From the NCBI GenBank assembly GCA_019054805.1, contig JAHQIY010000008.1:5007501-5071500 (forward strand): a stretch of DNA of 64,000 nt. The letters run 5' to 3'. Below are positions 1-12,600 of this stretch, piece after piece (within the stretch, counting starts at the first letter, position 1; the number at the start of each line of letters is the position of its first letter). The DNA is from Brachionus manjavacas. Lineage: Eukaryota > Rotifera > Eurotatoria > Ploima > Brachionidae. The position numbers and the translations under genes were made by a program. Under the pieces are notes generated by a model that made no database searches, was not told where the DNA came from, and saw nothing but the letters and a program-made list of their open reading frames with translations.

Positions 1-125
1 AATTAGCTACAGAGTATTAAACTTGATAAATTGATTATCAAAACAGTTTAAAAAAAACACAGAATTCACGGATAAATTGTAAATCTAAGAATAAAACATA
101 AGTTAATATTATGCTAATTATTTAG

Positions 126-626
126 GTAAACTGTGTAAAATTTATGGAATTAGCCGCCTTGGGGCTTGAGTGAGCTTGGTTAAAGATACCGTGTTTAAAA
201 GTTTGATCAAAGGTTTAGTGATCTCTAGGACGATTAACTACAAAAAAAATTCAAATAAGGGAAATAAATTTACTGTAAATAATATTAAAAAAGATGGAAT
301 CCGGAGCGAATCCCTAGGCTAGGAATCCAGGTTTATATAAAAAAAAGGGCTTAAAATTCTGTTTTATATTAAATTCATTTTTAAGAGCTGTATCTGCGTA
401 CAGCAAACTGAATTCTTAATTTTTCTAAGCATTGTATTTTTGTCTCATTAATAATTATTTTAAAAAGTTATTCGAAATTTGTATTACTAAAAAAATAAAA
501 TTTTTACATTAATTTTACTTTTTTTTAAAAATAAATTTTTAAAAATTTCGATAATTTTTTTATTTTTTTTTTTAGATGAAAATCCTTCCAAAGATCAATG
601 GCGGAAACCTAAAAAATGTCAAATGA
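126..626 (+). CDS. possible 3' end of an unidentified gene (three short exons, 5' part outside the window)
   Basis: I do not recognise this protein. Three G+C-richer islands read as phase-compatible exons at 126..169, 294..330 and 576..626. Each starts after an AG acceptor, two follow T-rich DNA, and the first two end at GT donors (GTGAGC and GTTTAT). Splicing leaves GA plus A to form a glutamate codon, and the joined frame ends with TGA at 624..626. The peptide contains WNPERIPRLGIQ followed by MKILPKINGG. The chain would be about 43 residues in this window with earlier exons to the left. The evidence is only splice phase and local base composition. The third exon can also be read in a second open frame ending at a GTAAGT donor, which would make it internal. 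RNA reads crossing the two junctions would decide. Confidence 0.3.
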
Positions 627-1498
627 ATCTGTAAGTTTTAAAATCTATAAAATATGCATTTTAACAATTTAAAATTTTCCTGAATTAATTAATGTATTAG
701 TTATCCTCTACAAAATTTTTTTTTTTTATTATTAAAACTTAATTTGATAATTTTCCCGACAACCACGATTACAATTATGAAAAAAATATACAGAATTGCT
801 TCCACACTTGCCTTTTGGTTAATTTACGTAAATTGGCGAAAATTAATGCATAAAAGAAAAATATACGTAAAATTTTACATGAAATTTTTTTTAACTAATA
901 GGTAGATATGATCAAAAAAGTAAATTTTAAATTAATTAACGTAGTTTTTTCTTACAGAAAATAAATTAATCTAAATTTGGTTTAATTTTTTGTGTTTGAA
1001 TTACAAAATGTATCCAATGTTGAAATAACATAGAAAAATTGCGATATTTCAAATATTGTTTTCAGTCTCAAATAAAAAAATAATTTTAAGTTAGTATTGC
1101 AAGCATTTTCATTCATGAAATTAAAACTTTTTTTAATTGAACGAGTTTAGTTTTTATTTGAATAATTGAATGTATTGTGAATTTCAAAAACAAAAAGAAC
1201 AAAAATTCTTCTTTTTTTGATAAATCAAAATTTAATGTTATACAATATATTTTAAAAATACTGCAACATACTTGGTTGCATCTTTTTTACCTAAGATAAA
1301 AAACTTGAAAATTTTGAATCGTCTATTGAAAATTTGGAAAGCATTGAAATCGAAATTTTAGGCTTAATGGTCAAACAAAAAACAAAATTGGATTATTTTA
1401 ACAAATAATTTTTTTGATTTCTGATTTATGAATTATGATTTATCGTACTAGATTATGCTTTTTAAATTAATAAAAACTTTAAAAATAACATTATTTTC

Positions 1499-1581
1499 TC
1501 TTATTTGGATATAACGAAATTCGTTTATTACGAACTGCTTTTGGATTCCCCCAGTGACTTCGTTATAACCGTACTTCACTG
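1499..1581 (-). mobile_element. pogo/Tigger-like transposon end (solo terminal inverted repeat)
   Basis: Read on the minus strand this begins CAGTGAAGTACGGTTATAAC and repeats the GTTATAACGAA / TTCGTTAT motif several times, the layout of pogo/Tigger (Tc1-mariner superfamily) terminal repeats. No transposase and no opposite end were found nearby, so it is a fragment. Confidence 0.5.
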
Positions 1582-1667
1582 AATTATGAAAAATAGAAAA
1601 TAAAACGGAGATATTTTTGGAAATAAAATTTTTTCAAACTTATTCAGGCTTATGAAATGATGAACCC

Positions 1668-1735
1668 TAATTATTATTATTATTATTTATTTCAATGAAC
1701 GCCTTTAAGGCGATGTTAAAAAAAAAATAAATAAA
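1668..1735 (-). repeat. probable LINE 3' tail remnant with hairpin and (TTA)n
   Basis: On the minus strand an A-rich stretch is followed by a small perfect hairpin (CGCC-ttaaa-GGCG, 1700..1712) and then a tail of repeated ATT/AAT triplets up to about 1670. Other LINEs in this window also have a hairpin just before an A+T-rich tail. No coding part of the element is seen beside it. Confidence 0.3.
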
Positions 1736-2110
1736 TGAGATACTACGTTCATTAGACCTATTTCTACGTTCTATTTTCCTATTTTTTATTATAAAATGTT
1801 TTGTTAAAATACATTAAACGAACCACAATTAAAGTGTTTAAGATGAACCAAAAAAAATTTAAGAAATATTTGAAAAAAATATTTGAAATATCGCAATTTT
1901 TCTATGTTATTTCAACATTGGATACATTTTGTAATTAATAGTTCTCGATGCATGTTTACAAATAAATAAATTTTCATCTTCATATTTTCCAAATTTTTGA
2001 GAAATTACATAATTCACAAAAGAGGCGTTTTTAAGGCTAAACAAAAATAAGAGATTTTTTTTGACATTCATAGCAATAGAGTGTTTTAAAAAGATAACTA
2101 TTTACCATTT

Positions 2111-3362
2111 TTATTCAACCCAAATTGGCCTCTTAAAATTCTTTAGACCTACAAAATTTTCGAAACTTCTTCCTGACATGACACATCTACGATGAATGAT
2201 CTCATCAAACGTCATCGGAAATTTACTAATGACCTCAGCCAAAGCCTCGGCGCCTTGGTCTCCAATTTCATTGTTGGCCAAATTTAGTACCAAAAGAGTT
2301 CTGTTGGTCCTGAGCGCTTTGGCCAAATATTTAGCGCCTTCATCACCTATGGAATTCGTGTTTAAATTCAACGACAATAGCTTTGTATTTGCCCTTTTGA
2401 GTTCTCCCAGAGCACACGAGAGGTACTGAATGCCAATGTCTCCTATGTTATTGTTGCGCAATGATAGGTATTGAATATTTGAGTTTTCCTCGTACAATAA
2501 AACATGATAAACTGGCTTCGAAATTGGATTATTGTCCAAAATTAGTGTTCTTTTAAACACTTTAAATCAAAATATTCTCTCACATTTTACAAAAAATACC
2601 TTAGATTAGAACAGTTTGAGAGCATGGATCCTATGAGTCTGACTGCTTCTTCATCGAGTCCTGCAGCCCATAAACTAAAAAAAATTTTTTAAATTTTTAT
2701 TAAAAAAAAAAATATAAACAAACTTTAGAGTGTGCAATTGATCTATAGATGGCAAGCAAATATTGAGTATTTCGATTATCGGTTTGTCCAGTTTCCATCC
2801 TTTGACGTGAACTTCGGTGACTGAGTCCAATTTGTCCGGATTGTCCATTTCGACTTGAATTTTGGGCTTAAAGTACTCGGCAGCATCCTTGATCACAAAA
2901 GATTTAGGGGGCAGGTCAACGAAGCTGTCCGGATTTTGCTCAATATCGTTTTCGCCATCAACTGTCATTGAACTAGTGACTGCTTGTTTTTTACCGGTGT
3001 TTTGGTTTTTTTTATCTTTTTGAGCTCCATCGGTGTGATTTAGAAGCATGTTTTGAACTGCGCTGCCTGGCCGTTTGCTCCTGGATACCACTTCTGGAAT
3101 AAATTTAAGGCTCTTGAGCTGGCAGAGAGTGTCAAAGTCGTCTTTGAATTTCCCTGTACATTTCAATGGTTCTGTAAAGTCAAACATTTTTAAAATAAGC
3201 GTAAAATGAGTTTTGACAAAAATATTTGAGACAAAATTTAGCGTAATGGATTTTATTACCTGTGGAACTTTTCGAATTTCCTTGTTTAGATGAACCTAAA
3301 TTGAGACTATTGCTCGTGCCTAGCTTATTAGCTGGAGTCGAGTTTTTAGATTTGGATGCCAT
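2111..3362 (-). CDS. LRRC71: leucine-rich repeat-containing protein 71 (LRRC71-like)
   Basis: A four-exon gene: 3362..3260, 3171..2724, 2674..2600 and 2549..2111 (1065 nt, 354 residues), with introns of 88, 49 and 50 nt. The splice phases all agree and restore LRR motifs such as NLRTLILDNNP across the last junction. Recognition rests on the family block VTEVHVKGWKLDKPI ahead of LWAAGLDEEAVRLIG, then three or four ribonuclease-inhibitor-like repeats (LSLRNNNIGDIG, LNLNTNSIGDEGAKYLAKAL, LNLANNEIGDQGAEALAEV) in the last 150 residues. The first 150 residues are low-complexity and probably disordered. The start is the first ATG upstream of an open Ser/Lys-rich exon. Vertebrate LRRC71 is about 560 residues, so this form is shorter at the C-terminus; a GTAGGT just before the stop could be a donor to further exons. 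Its molecular function is not established; a ciliary or testis role is suspected. The donor of exon 2 (GTTTGT) is weak. Confidence 0.85.
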
Positions 3363-6300
3363 TTAATTTTAATTATTGCAATAGGGCTAGATACTTTTGG
3401 GTATAACGTGACTGTTTTCTATATTAAATTTTGTTGTTTTGCGGACAATATTTTTAATTTTGCTAGCTCTGAAGCGAATTTAAACGATTGGAAAATTGAC
3501 TTTACGCAGTAACTAAGTTATTGCTAGAAAATAAAGAGTTGGTAATTTTAAAACAACTTATGCTGGCTGATTTTTACTTTTTCTTAAATGGGGGAATTCT
3601 TTCAAGAGCAACTTAGAAAAAACAATGAATTGTTTGGAATTTTTAATCTTAATTTTAGCTTTTAGCATGAAAACTTTTAATATGTTGAAATAATTAAATA
3701 AGAGTTTTTCAATTTTTAGAGGAAACTTCGTCGCTTTGAACCAAAAAAATTGGCTAAAATTGTCTGATGCTTTTAAATTGTGATTTGTTCCATTGTAATA
3801 ATTAAAATACTTTAATAATATTTTATTATGGTTGAAATCATTTTTTTATCAGATTTTAAACTAAATTATAAAAATTTTTTAAATTCGGTTTTTAAGAAAA
3901 TTGGAAAAAAAAGAACGAGATCATTCCTTTAATAATATTTTGATAAAAAAGTACAAAAAATTTTGGAAAAATGTAATAAAACAAGGAATAGTCAATTAAT
4001 AGAATTAAATAATTAATTTTAAAATAATGGAATAAGTATAAATATTTAAAAATTTCTAAATTTTTATTTATTTCTTTTTTAAATTTGATTTTCAAATATT
4101 ATTTTAGCAAAAAAGCTGATAATTCAATGAAACACTCACTTAAAGGTATACAATAATGAAAGCTTTTAAAATCTATATTTTTTAAAGTACATTCAATTAA
4201 ATATTAGCATAGAAAAAAAAGTAAAACCAAATTCGAATTAATCACTATAGACTTCTTAGCTACAAATGTTAAACGACATTCAAAAAAATTATGTTTCAGC
4301 AAATAAATAAATTGGATCGTTAAAGTACAATTTGATTTATTTATTTTTTCTTAATTTAATTTTTATTTTGTTATTAAATACAACTCTACTTGTATAAATG
4401 CAACACGGTATTTAGTTTTTAGGATGATTGTTGAAATTTAAAAACCTTTAAAATATTAAAAATTTTGGTATATTCAAAAAAAATTCAATTGATAATTGAT
4501 GATATTAAAATAACAAAAAAACAAGTTTCATTTTTCCTTACAGTCCGAAATGGAAACAAATTAGAAACAAAGTCAATTCATAAATATTTCCACTTACCCT
4601 GATACAATATTTTTATTATTTTTATATATTCAATTTGACAAAATTATTTTTAAAAACTGTAGTTAACAGATTCAAAAAAATATTTCTATAACTTAACAAA
4701 TTAAAATTACATATTCAAAATAAAATATTTGCATTTATATAAAATAGTGTTTTAATAAAAGATTTAAAAAAAAACAAAATTAAGTATTCGAATGATATTT
4801 CTTCTTCTTGTACAAAGATTACTCAAGTTTATTATTTTGATTAAAAAACCGAAGTAAAAATTGGAATATTTATGTAAATTACCTAAAATGCTAATTTTGA
4901 AAAAATCCAAATTTAGAAGAATGTAAATGTTTTGAAAATGGTTAAGTAAAATATGATCGTAAAGGATTGAATCAACATTCCTTAAAAACTGTCATTTTTT
5001 TCCAGAATTCAAATTAATTCTAATGAATGTATTTTTAAGAATTTTATGTCCTCAATCAGAAATAAGAATAAGTTTTACCATAGAATTTTAGAATAAAGTT
5101 TATTAGATTTTTTCAAATTTTGTACTTTTTTAAAATTAGTAGAAAAATTTTTTTAAAGAAATTATTTAAAAATATTTTTGTCTTTTGCATAAAATTTCCA
5201 AAAAAATTAAATTTTCAAAAAAAAAATACAAGTCACCTGAATTTAAACTGTGTTTTTTTAACAGACCATTTTTAATGCTAATTGATTGTGATCTTGATGG
5301 CTTCAAATTTTTTTCAACCCTCTTTCCCATGACAACCTTTTTTGAAAGACTTAAAAATTGAAAATTTTAAATCAAAGATTAATAGTGGTTTATTTAATTT
5401 TAGACAAAAAATATATTACGATTTAAAATTTTGATTATTTGATGCGATCGATTCATCTTCTATAGACATTGCAAATAATTTCATCGAATCAAAGCAAATT
5501 TTGATAAATTCTAAAATTAATATCAAACATTTTTGATATGTAAAATGTTATTTTTAATATTATAAATTTATAATTTTTAAACCCTTTTTAAATAAATTTT
5601 TCAATTTTATTAAATTTAAATCTAAAAATAATATTTAGACTGATTCTGACGAATTGTAAATTCATTTTAATTATTTACCACTTGAAATTTTTTTTCTCCA
5701 AGTGGTATAAAATACTAGGTACTTTAAGTCTTAACCCTGTTTTCTTTTAATTTAGGGTATCTTAGAATTTTGAAAATTTTATTAAACTTGAGTTTGAAAT
5801 TAAAAAATTACAGATTATTTTCCCTTAAAACAGACTTCATTAAGAAAATTTGAAGTGAAAAATTTTGTTTCCACAATCCAAAAACTTAAATTTTAGTTAA
5901 AAAAATACTTATGTATTTCTAAAAAAAATATACTGTGTTGATCAGTTGATCGAGTTCATTTCAAGAAACCATAATAACATATTTTATTTGTAATAATTTA
6001 CATTTAAAATAAAGGAAGATACTACAGATAAATTATCTTTCCGTACCAATGTCTTATGACATTATTATCTGAAAATTAAAAAGCTAAACAGGGTTAATTG
6101 GGGGGTGAAAAATTTTATTGTAAAAAAAAAGATTTATTCACTTAAATATACATATGACTTTAATAAATAATAATAAAAATAATTTATTTAAATTTATTTT
6201 CTCTAAAAAGAGTAAGTATAAATCTCAGTTTGTTAATCCAAAGAATTTAACGATATTTCAAAATTTCAATTAAAAAAGGGTTTTGTGAAGTTCAGTACAA

Positions 6301-7868
6301 AAGAACAAACCAAAGTATTTGAAAAATTTAGTAACTTTTTATCTTAAAGTTTAAAATAAATTCTGTAAATGCAGCATGGTGCAACATTCAAAGTTGCATC
6401 AACTGTAAAAGTCTGCTAATGGTGTGCAGAATCTCTGCAAAATGCACCACACTCGATTATATTGAAATTTAATTTCTGCATAACTCTGCAAACTTAGCAT
6501 ACCTTGATATTTGATGCAACTTTGAAAATTGCACTATGTTGCATTTCTAGAACTAAGTTTAAACCTTTAGAAAAAAAGTAATTCAATTTTTTTTCATTTT
6601 TTCTGTTCTTTTTTTCATTTTGTACTGAATTTCAAAAAACCTTAACAAAGATAACCGGAAAAATGATCAAATGTTTAAATTCTTGTAAAAAAGATATTTT
6701 GAATATTATTCTATTTGATTTTTTATTAATAAAAACAATTCTTTTTCGAGCTTTTTTTACACTAAAATTTATTGAAAAATGTAAAATAGAAAAATTATTT
6801 GCTATATGCTTGAATTCTTATTTTAAAGAGAAATAAATAAATATTAAAATGAGCCCTTGATCATTTTTTTAAGGCATAAAATTCAAAAATTAATTTAATT
6901 TTTTTTTCAAAAAAAAACCTGCAAATTCACCAGATCTAGAAGCTCGCAATTAATATCAATAAAATGCAACTTAGAAAAAGAAGAGTGGGAAAAGATATTC
7001 AAACTTGGAAGAATTTAACGAAAAAATAGAATTTCCCGTGAAGAAAATTACAAAAAATAAGATATTAAATGCTGTAAAAAGTAAGTAAGAAAGGTAGAAA
7101 ATGCAAACAGATTAATAAAGAATTACTTTATTTGCATGATTTAGTTAAGTACGATTGTTTAGGGCAAAGTCCTTTTTTAAATTTTTGTGAACAATTCTGC
7201 AGGTCTTATAAAGAGATTAGTTGAAAAATATTTGTTGGAAAGCTAAGTCATCAGTTAATTAAAGTTCAAAGTTTCAAATGAATTAGACTTTCCTTTTGTA
7301 AGATATGAGAAAAAGTATATAGATACTTAATTTTTTAAAGTTATTCTTAATTTAAATAATAAAAACTTTATAGATTCAAAAGAGTATAATTTAAGTAATT
7401 TCTTTAAACAACTTGAACACTCGTTATATTTTTTAATTAATTTAATTCTATTCACTTATTAAATACCTTACATAATTAAGAATAAAATTTCTTTAGTTGT
7501 TGAAATTGAATACACTAATTGTGGACGTTTCTCACACCAAAAAAAATATTTTATTTAAATACAGCTTTTTTCACATACTTACTTCCTTAAATTCTATTCG
7601 GTTTTTAAATAAAAAAGAAGCAATGCAAATGTTGTTGCATGTACTTTGTATGGTGAATTATCAACCTTGGAATGAAGAAGAAAATTAAAAAAGAATCGAA
7701 TTTTTTTTTTTAATTTTAAATCTTATTTTCTGAAAAAGAATACAAAAATATTGACAAAATTTATTATTTTTACTAAAAATTTGATCTTCGAGTTATAAAG
7801 TGCAAGAAATATTGTTGCATCAATTTTTTAAAGTTTGACAATCAGTTTGAATTTAATTTTAAGAAATT
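3363..7868. other. A+T-rich intergenic DNA
   Basis: No gene is supported here. The sequence is dominated by A/T runs with short chance ORFs. The only structured item is the foldback element at 6367..6546. Scattered TTGCATC/GATGCAA motifs near 7640 and 7810 resemble its arms but are too short to assign. Confidence 0.6.
6367..6546. repeat. small foldback (MITE-like) element
   Basis: Arms 6367..6402 and 6511..6546 are 36-bp inverted repeats with about four mismatches, both containing CAAAGTTGCATCAA. The 108-bp middle holds further short palindromes (GTGTGCAG, TGCACCACAC). There is no coding capacity. Size and structure fit a nonautonomous DNA element; the family is unknown. Confidence 0.6.
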
Positions 7869-9684
7869 AAATTTCTAATACAGATGGATATCCGACGAGA
7901 CATAGGCACTGATAGCTGAAAGAGGGGAAATCAAAGCGAAAATGCTTCAAGCAAAATCTGACCGAATCCGCGAAAATGAGAAACATCATATGGATTAAAG
8001 AACAGGCTTGTGAAGAAAGGAGCAAGGTGATAAGAAGAACTATATAAACTAGTGTGCAAGCGAAGCAGAAGAAGACAGCTCAAAAGGGGACCTAGGTAAA
8101 TTACACAAGATCACTAATTCGATATGTAGCTCTTCACAGAAAAGAACAGCATTAGTGAAGGACATAAAGGGTCGTATCCTAACGACTGAAAAAGAGCAAG
8201 GGCAAAGATATTTTTAGCACTTTAGAGAAGTTCTAAAAAGACCAGAACCTATAGAGTCTCTAAAAGTCCAAAGGAAATAGAAGCTGGGATAAAGGCTCTG
8301 AGAAACAGAAAAGCCCCGGATATTGACGGAATCATAGCAGAAATGTTGAAAGCTGACGGTAGGATCACAATAGGGATATTTCACGACCTCTTCAGCAAGT
8401 TATGGCGGCAAGAAATTATACCAGAAGGCTGGTCAAAAGGCCTAATAGTCAAGCTCCCTTAGAAAGGTAACAAAATGATTTGTGACTATTGGCGAGGAAC
8501 AACACTGTTACCAATAGCAAGCAAGGCGTTCTGCAGCATAATACTGGAAAGAATCATGAACTCCTTGGATGTTATACTTAGAGAAGAACAAGCAGGATTT
8601 AGACGAGATAGAGGATGCATAGACCAGGTATTTACACTTAGGAACATCATAGAACAAAGTCTGGAATGGAATAGACCCGTGTATCTTAATTTTTGTGACT
8701 TCAAGAAAGCCTTTGATAGCATACACAGAGAAACCTTGTGGGCCATATTAAGATCTTAATAACTGCCACAGAATATAGTTAACTTAATAAAACTCTTCTA
8801 CGAGAAATTCGAGTGTAGCGTGATTCTGGAAAAAGGAAAATATGAAAGCTTCAAAGTGTGTACAGGAGTCAGACAAGAGTGCGTTCTCTCTCCGACTTTA
8901 TTCCTAATATTCATTTGACTATCTCATGAAAAAAACAAGTGTTAGTGCGAGGGGTATTCAATGGGGATTAACTGCAAAACTTGAAGACTAAGACTTTGCG
9001 GATGATCTGGTGCTAATATCTAATACAGAAAAACAAGAACAAATGCATACGAAGACGCAAGAGTTGGCGTACAACGCTAAACCAACGGGACTCGAAATAA
9101 ATGGGGCCAAAACGAAAGTTATGTGCATAAACACCAAATTGGATACCCCAATCACAATCGATGGTACACCAATCGAGTGTGTAAGTGAATTCACATACCT
9201 AGCTAGCACTATCAATACACGTTGGGAACACACAGAGACATAAAGAATAGACTTGCTAAAGCAAAGGGTGCCTTTGCTAGACTCTGACCAGCATGGAAAT
9301 CAAACAGCTACAGCAAGGAAATCAAAACTTAAAGTATACAACAGAGTAGTAAAAGCAACACTGAAGTACGGTAGTGAATGTTGGGGGATGTGTGAATCTG
9401 ACAGGAAATGCCTTAACACCTTCCACACTGGAAGCCTGCAGAGGATTATCAGGATACACTGGTCTGAGCCATTAAGTCAATGCATCGAGAACAAAAGACT
9501 GCGATGGCTCTGGCATATACTTAGAATGAAAGAAACACGGATACCAAAAAGAGCCCTTCAATGGACACCTAAAGGTTGACGTATAGTAAAGCAAGTGTAA
9601 AGGCTAAAGATCGACTTGAGTGGAAATCAAAAGTAATGACCCTATGCTCCACAAGGAGTGAATAAGGAAAAAAAAAAATTTCTA
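7869..9684 (+). mobile_element. RTE-like LINE, copy 1, 5'-truncated and dead
   Basis: This is the 3' part of a non-LTR retrotransposon: the linker between endonuclease and RT, the RT domain and the C-terminal region. Visible blocks are EEQAGFRRDRGCIDQVFTLR, FCDFKKAFDSIHRETLW, DFADDLVLISNTEKQEQM, KYGSECWG and a family-typical end (RLEWKSKV...LCSTRSE). A poly(A) tract follows. AAATTTCTAA at 7869..7878 recurs at 9675..9684 as a likely 10-bp target-site duplication, so the copy is about 7879..9674. Several stops and frameshifts break the frame, including a stop three codons before the FADD motif. RTE-like is my best clade call from the YGSECW and C-terminal blocks; a related clade is possible. 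A second, near-identical copy lies at 20890..22080. Confidence 0.85.
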
Positions 9685-9689
9685 AAAAA

Positions 9690-12600
9690 TTTTCGGTGAT
9701 TTCAGGTAGGAGCAACGATGATGCAGACTTAGAAGAAAAAACTTCTATTAAATTTTCTAATGTTTGGTGCTCTTCTTTTGTACCATGATTTCTATACTCA
9801 ATTAAAATAAAAGTACAAACGAGAAAATATAAAAAACAAAAGACTGATTTTAAATAGGTAAAATGGTAAAATTTTAGTTAAAGCTATAATTTTTGATATT
9901 ACGAGAAAAATTTGAAAGTTTATAAAAATCTTTTCAGAAAATTTGCATAAAGATGTTTTGTTAAAAGTTCAGTACGAAATGTGATCTAAATTTATAAAAG
10001 GTGACTTGGGGCACTGAAAAAATAGCTTTTTCGAAAGTTCAATTTCAATTAATTATCATTCAAAAATAAAGGACGTTTTAAGACTTCGGGTTTCTTATTT
10101 AATTCTTAATCTGAAATTTAAACTTTGTTAAAATTTTTAGAGAAATTTTGAAAAGATAAATTCTGATTAAAATAAAAAGTTATTTTATTAGCCTAAGAAA
10201 CCCATTTTTAATACTAACCAAAGTCAATAATTTGTTAAAGCTTCATAAACAAAAACAAAAAATTTACATAAAATGAAACGATACGATTTTCTTGAATTAA
10301 TTTGATGTTTTTTTTCCATATAAAGTCCTTAATTTTTAAAATTTCACTGATAATTTTTTTTTAAAATAGCCTAATTTTCTGAGTTAATTTCTGAGTTAAT
10401 TTAAGTAAAATCGTTTCAAGAAATAAAATCTAAAATTTTAATGACTAAATTAATCTAAGTCAAGTAAATATTTATAAGACTGAAAGTTCTCATTTCTGTA
10501 AAATACAGCATCCGTTTTTAAAAATAACATAAAATACTTTATTTAAAATAAATAAAAACCAAAAGAATAATTGGGTTTAAGAATATCGATATATTTTTAA
10601 AATCGATTAAACATCAATTACCTCTTCTATAGCTTATTTAAAATACTTTTTATTCCCTTCAAGAATTAAAACAGGCAAATTGAGTTTTGAATAGCTCAAT
10701 AAAATGGTCAATTTAAAATTTTTTGATACCTAAATAAAAAAGTTTTTTTAAAAAAATCTTAATTTCAAATTCTAACAAAAAAAACTTGGATGTTAGATTT
10801 TTTATGAAATTAGCTTGAAACCCCTTAATTTAAATTCGATATAATCCAAAATTTTTACTAGGTCTTTTTACATCTAAAATTAATTTAAAATTTATTTGTT
10901 TTCTTTTTACTGTGCGTATTATGCATTAACAAGTTTGTAAATAAGTTTTCAAAGTTTCAAAATTAAAATCTGGATTCACTTGTCGCTGCTTCAGAACACG
11001 AGCTAGATCTTTATAAAATAAATATGGAAGGTGGAAAAAAAATCAAAATAAAATATACGTGGAATTTATTAAATTTGGTATTCCTTATTTTCTTATGAAC
11101 TAAAATATCTACCTAATAGTTTTCGCAAAAAGGAAATCTCTGTAATCATGAATTCATCAAGCTATTTGCTTTTTAATAAAAATTTCATTCTTATTTAAAA
11201 TTAGCCTTTTTTTATTTATTTAGTCGATTTACTAAAGGAGCGATAATTAATTCATATATTTAATTTCTAAAAAAAATATAAAAAACTTTCAATAAACAAA
11301 TTAAAAAAAAAAAACAACATTTGTATTTATTATTTAAAAAAAATGACAATTGATTTAATATTGATTTGAAAATTATTTAGTGAATTTTACAATTATCTAG
11401 GGGAAATTTTAATTTTATTAAGTCATTCGAATATCAAAACTTGAGAGATATTATTATCTTATGAAATAAATCAAACCACAATTGTTTTAGTCAAGTTTTA
11501 GGTGTGTAATTCAGTGAATCAAAAAATATCTTTTTTTCGAAACTTTGAAGTTGTTCACAGACATATTTGTATTTTTTACAGATTTTTTTTTCATTTAAAT
11601 ATTGATGGATCAATTATGTAATTATTGGAATTTTATTTTTATTCACCTAAAAGTCTTGAAATAAGATTTAAAAAAATAAAATTTTACATTAGCTTTGTAT
11701 GATATTTTTTAATAAAATAAATTGGTGAACCTAACTGGTCTTTAAAAAAATAAATCTTATTGTTGAAATCTTTTCCCGGGTCTTGCCTGTCATGTGACCA
11801 CTGACTTTATGTCGCTTTTGTGACCAGATTTTTTTTTGACTAGTCACCTTTTCACCTACTATGTGACCAGTAATAAAAAAAATTTTTTTATGATTTATTT
11901 ATTTTCGTGACCAGTAGTAAAATTTATGTGACAAAGGAAAAATGAGAGGTGAAAACATTCAGAAATTCAGATTACTTCTTCTTCATCAAGTTTATAATCA
12001 TTCCGTATCAAGTAGAATTTTCAAAGTCACAAAAAAAGCTTAAAAAGACAAAAAAATAAACAAATCTAAGATATTTTTTTTAATTACTTGGAGCCATGTA
12101 AATTCATCTAAGTAACTCTGAATTTCTGAACGTTTTGCACCTCTCATTTTTCCTTGATCACATAAATACTATTACTGGTCACGAAAATAAAAAAATAATA
12201 AAAAAAATTTGGTCACATATTGACATAAGTGACCATTGAATAGATTACCTGTCAAAAAAAAAATTTCACATAACAGTGACTTTATGCTACTTTTCCCAAG
12301 CTTTGGATTAAATCGATAGAAATAATTCAAGAAAGTTGTGGTATATTTAAAAAAAAAATAAATTATTTATTTCAAAGCATTATATGATTCTAACAAAAAT
12401 TAAATTTTTTTTTTTTAAATTTTGAGATACAAAATATTCAATATAAAAATTAACATTTTAAAGAACATTTATGAACATTTTTTTTTGAGAGTTTGTTAAA
12501 GTATGGCTGTCGCGTGAGAAACATAAATTACTCTAAAGAACTTTAGATCACATTCTCAAGTTTTTTTTAAATTATACACAGAACAAATTTTACTGAAGAT

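Larger units (their letters stand above)
999..1936. repeat. segment bounded by a perfect 59-bp inverted repeat
   Basis: Positions 999..1057 and 1878..1936 are exact reverse complements over 59 bases; the match then breaks into scattered similarity. The arms are 820 bp apart. The interior is A+T-rich and contains a pogo/Tigger-like end and a LINE-like tail, so it is composite. No target-site duplication is obvious. It could be a nonautonomous DNA transposon or an inverted duplication. Confidence 0.75.

Noticed and set aside
1296-1408. Open stretch reading KKLENFESSIENLESIEIE with an acceptor before it
   Set aside because: No partner exon in phase; it lies within the inverted-repeat segment and is A+T-rich, so chance is likely.
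7497-7688. 63-codon open frame upstream of the first RTE-like LINE
   Set aside because: Low-complexity A+T-rich composition, no recognisable motif and no splice partners; consistent with a chance frame.
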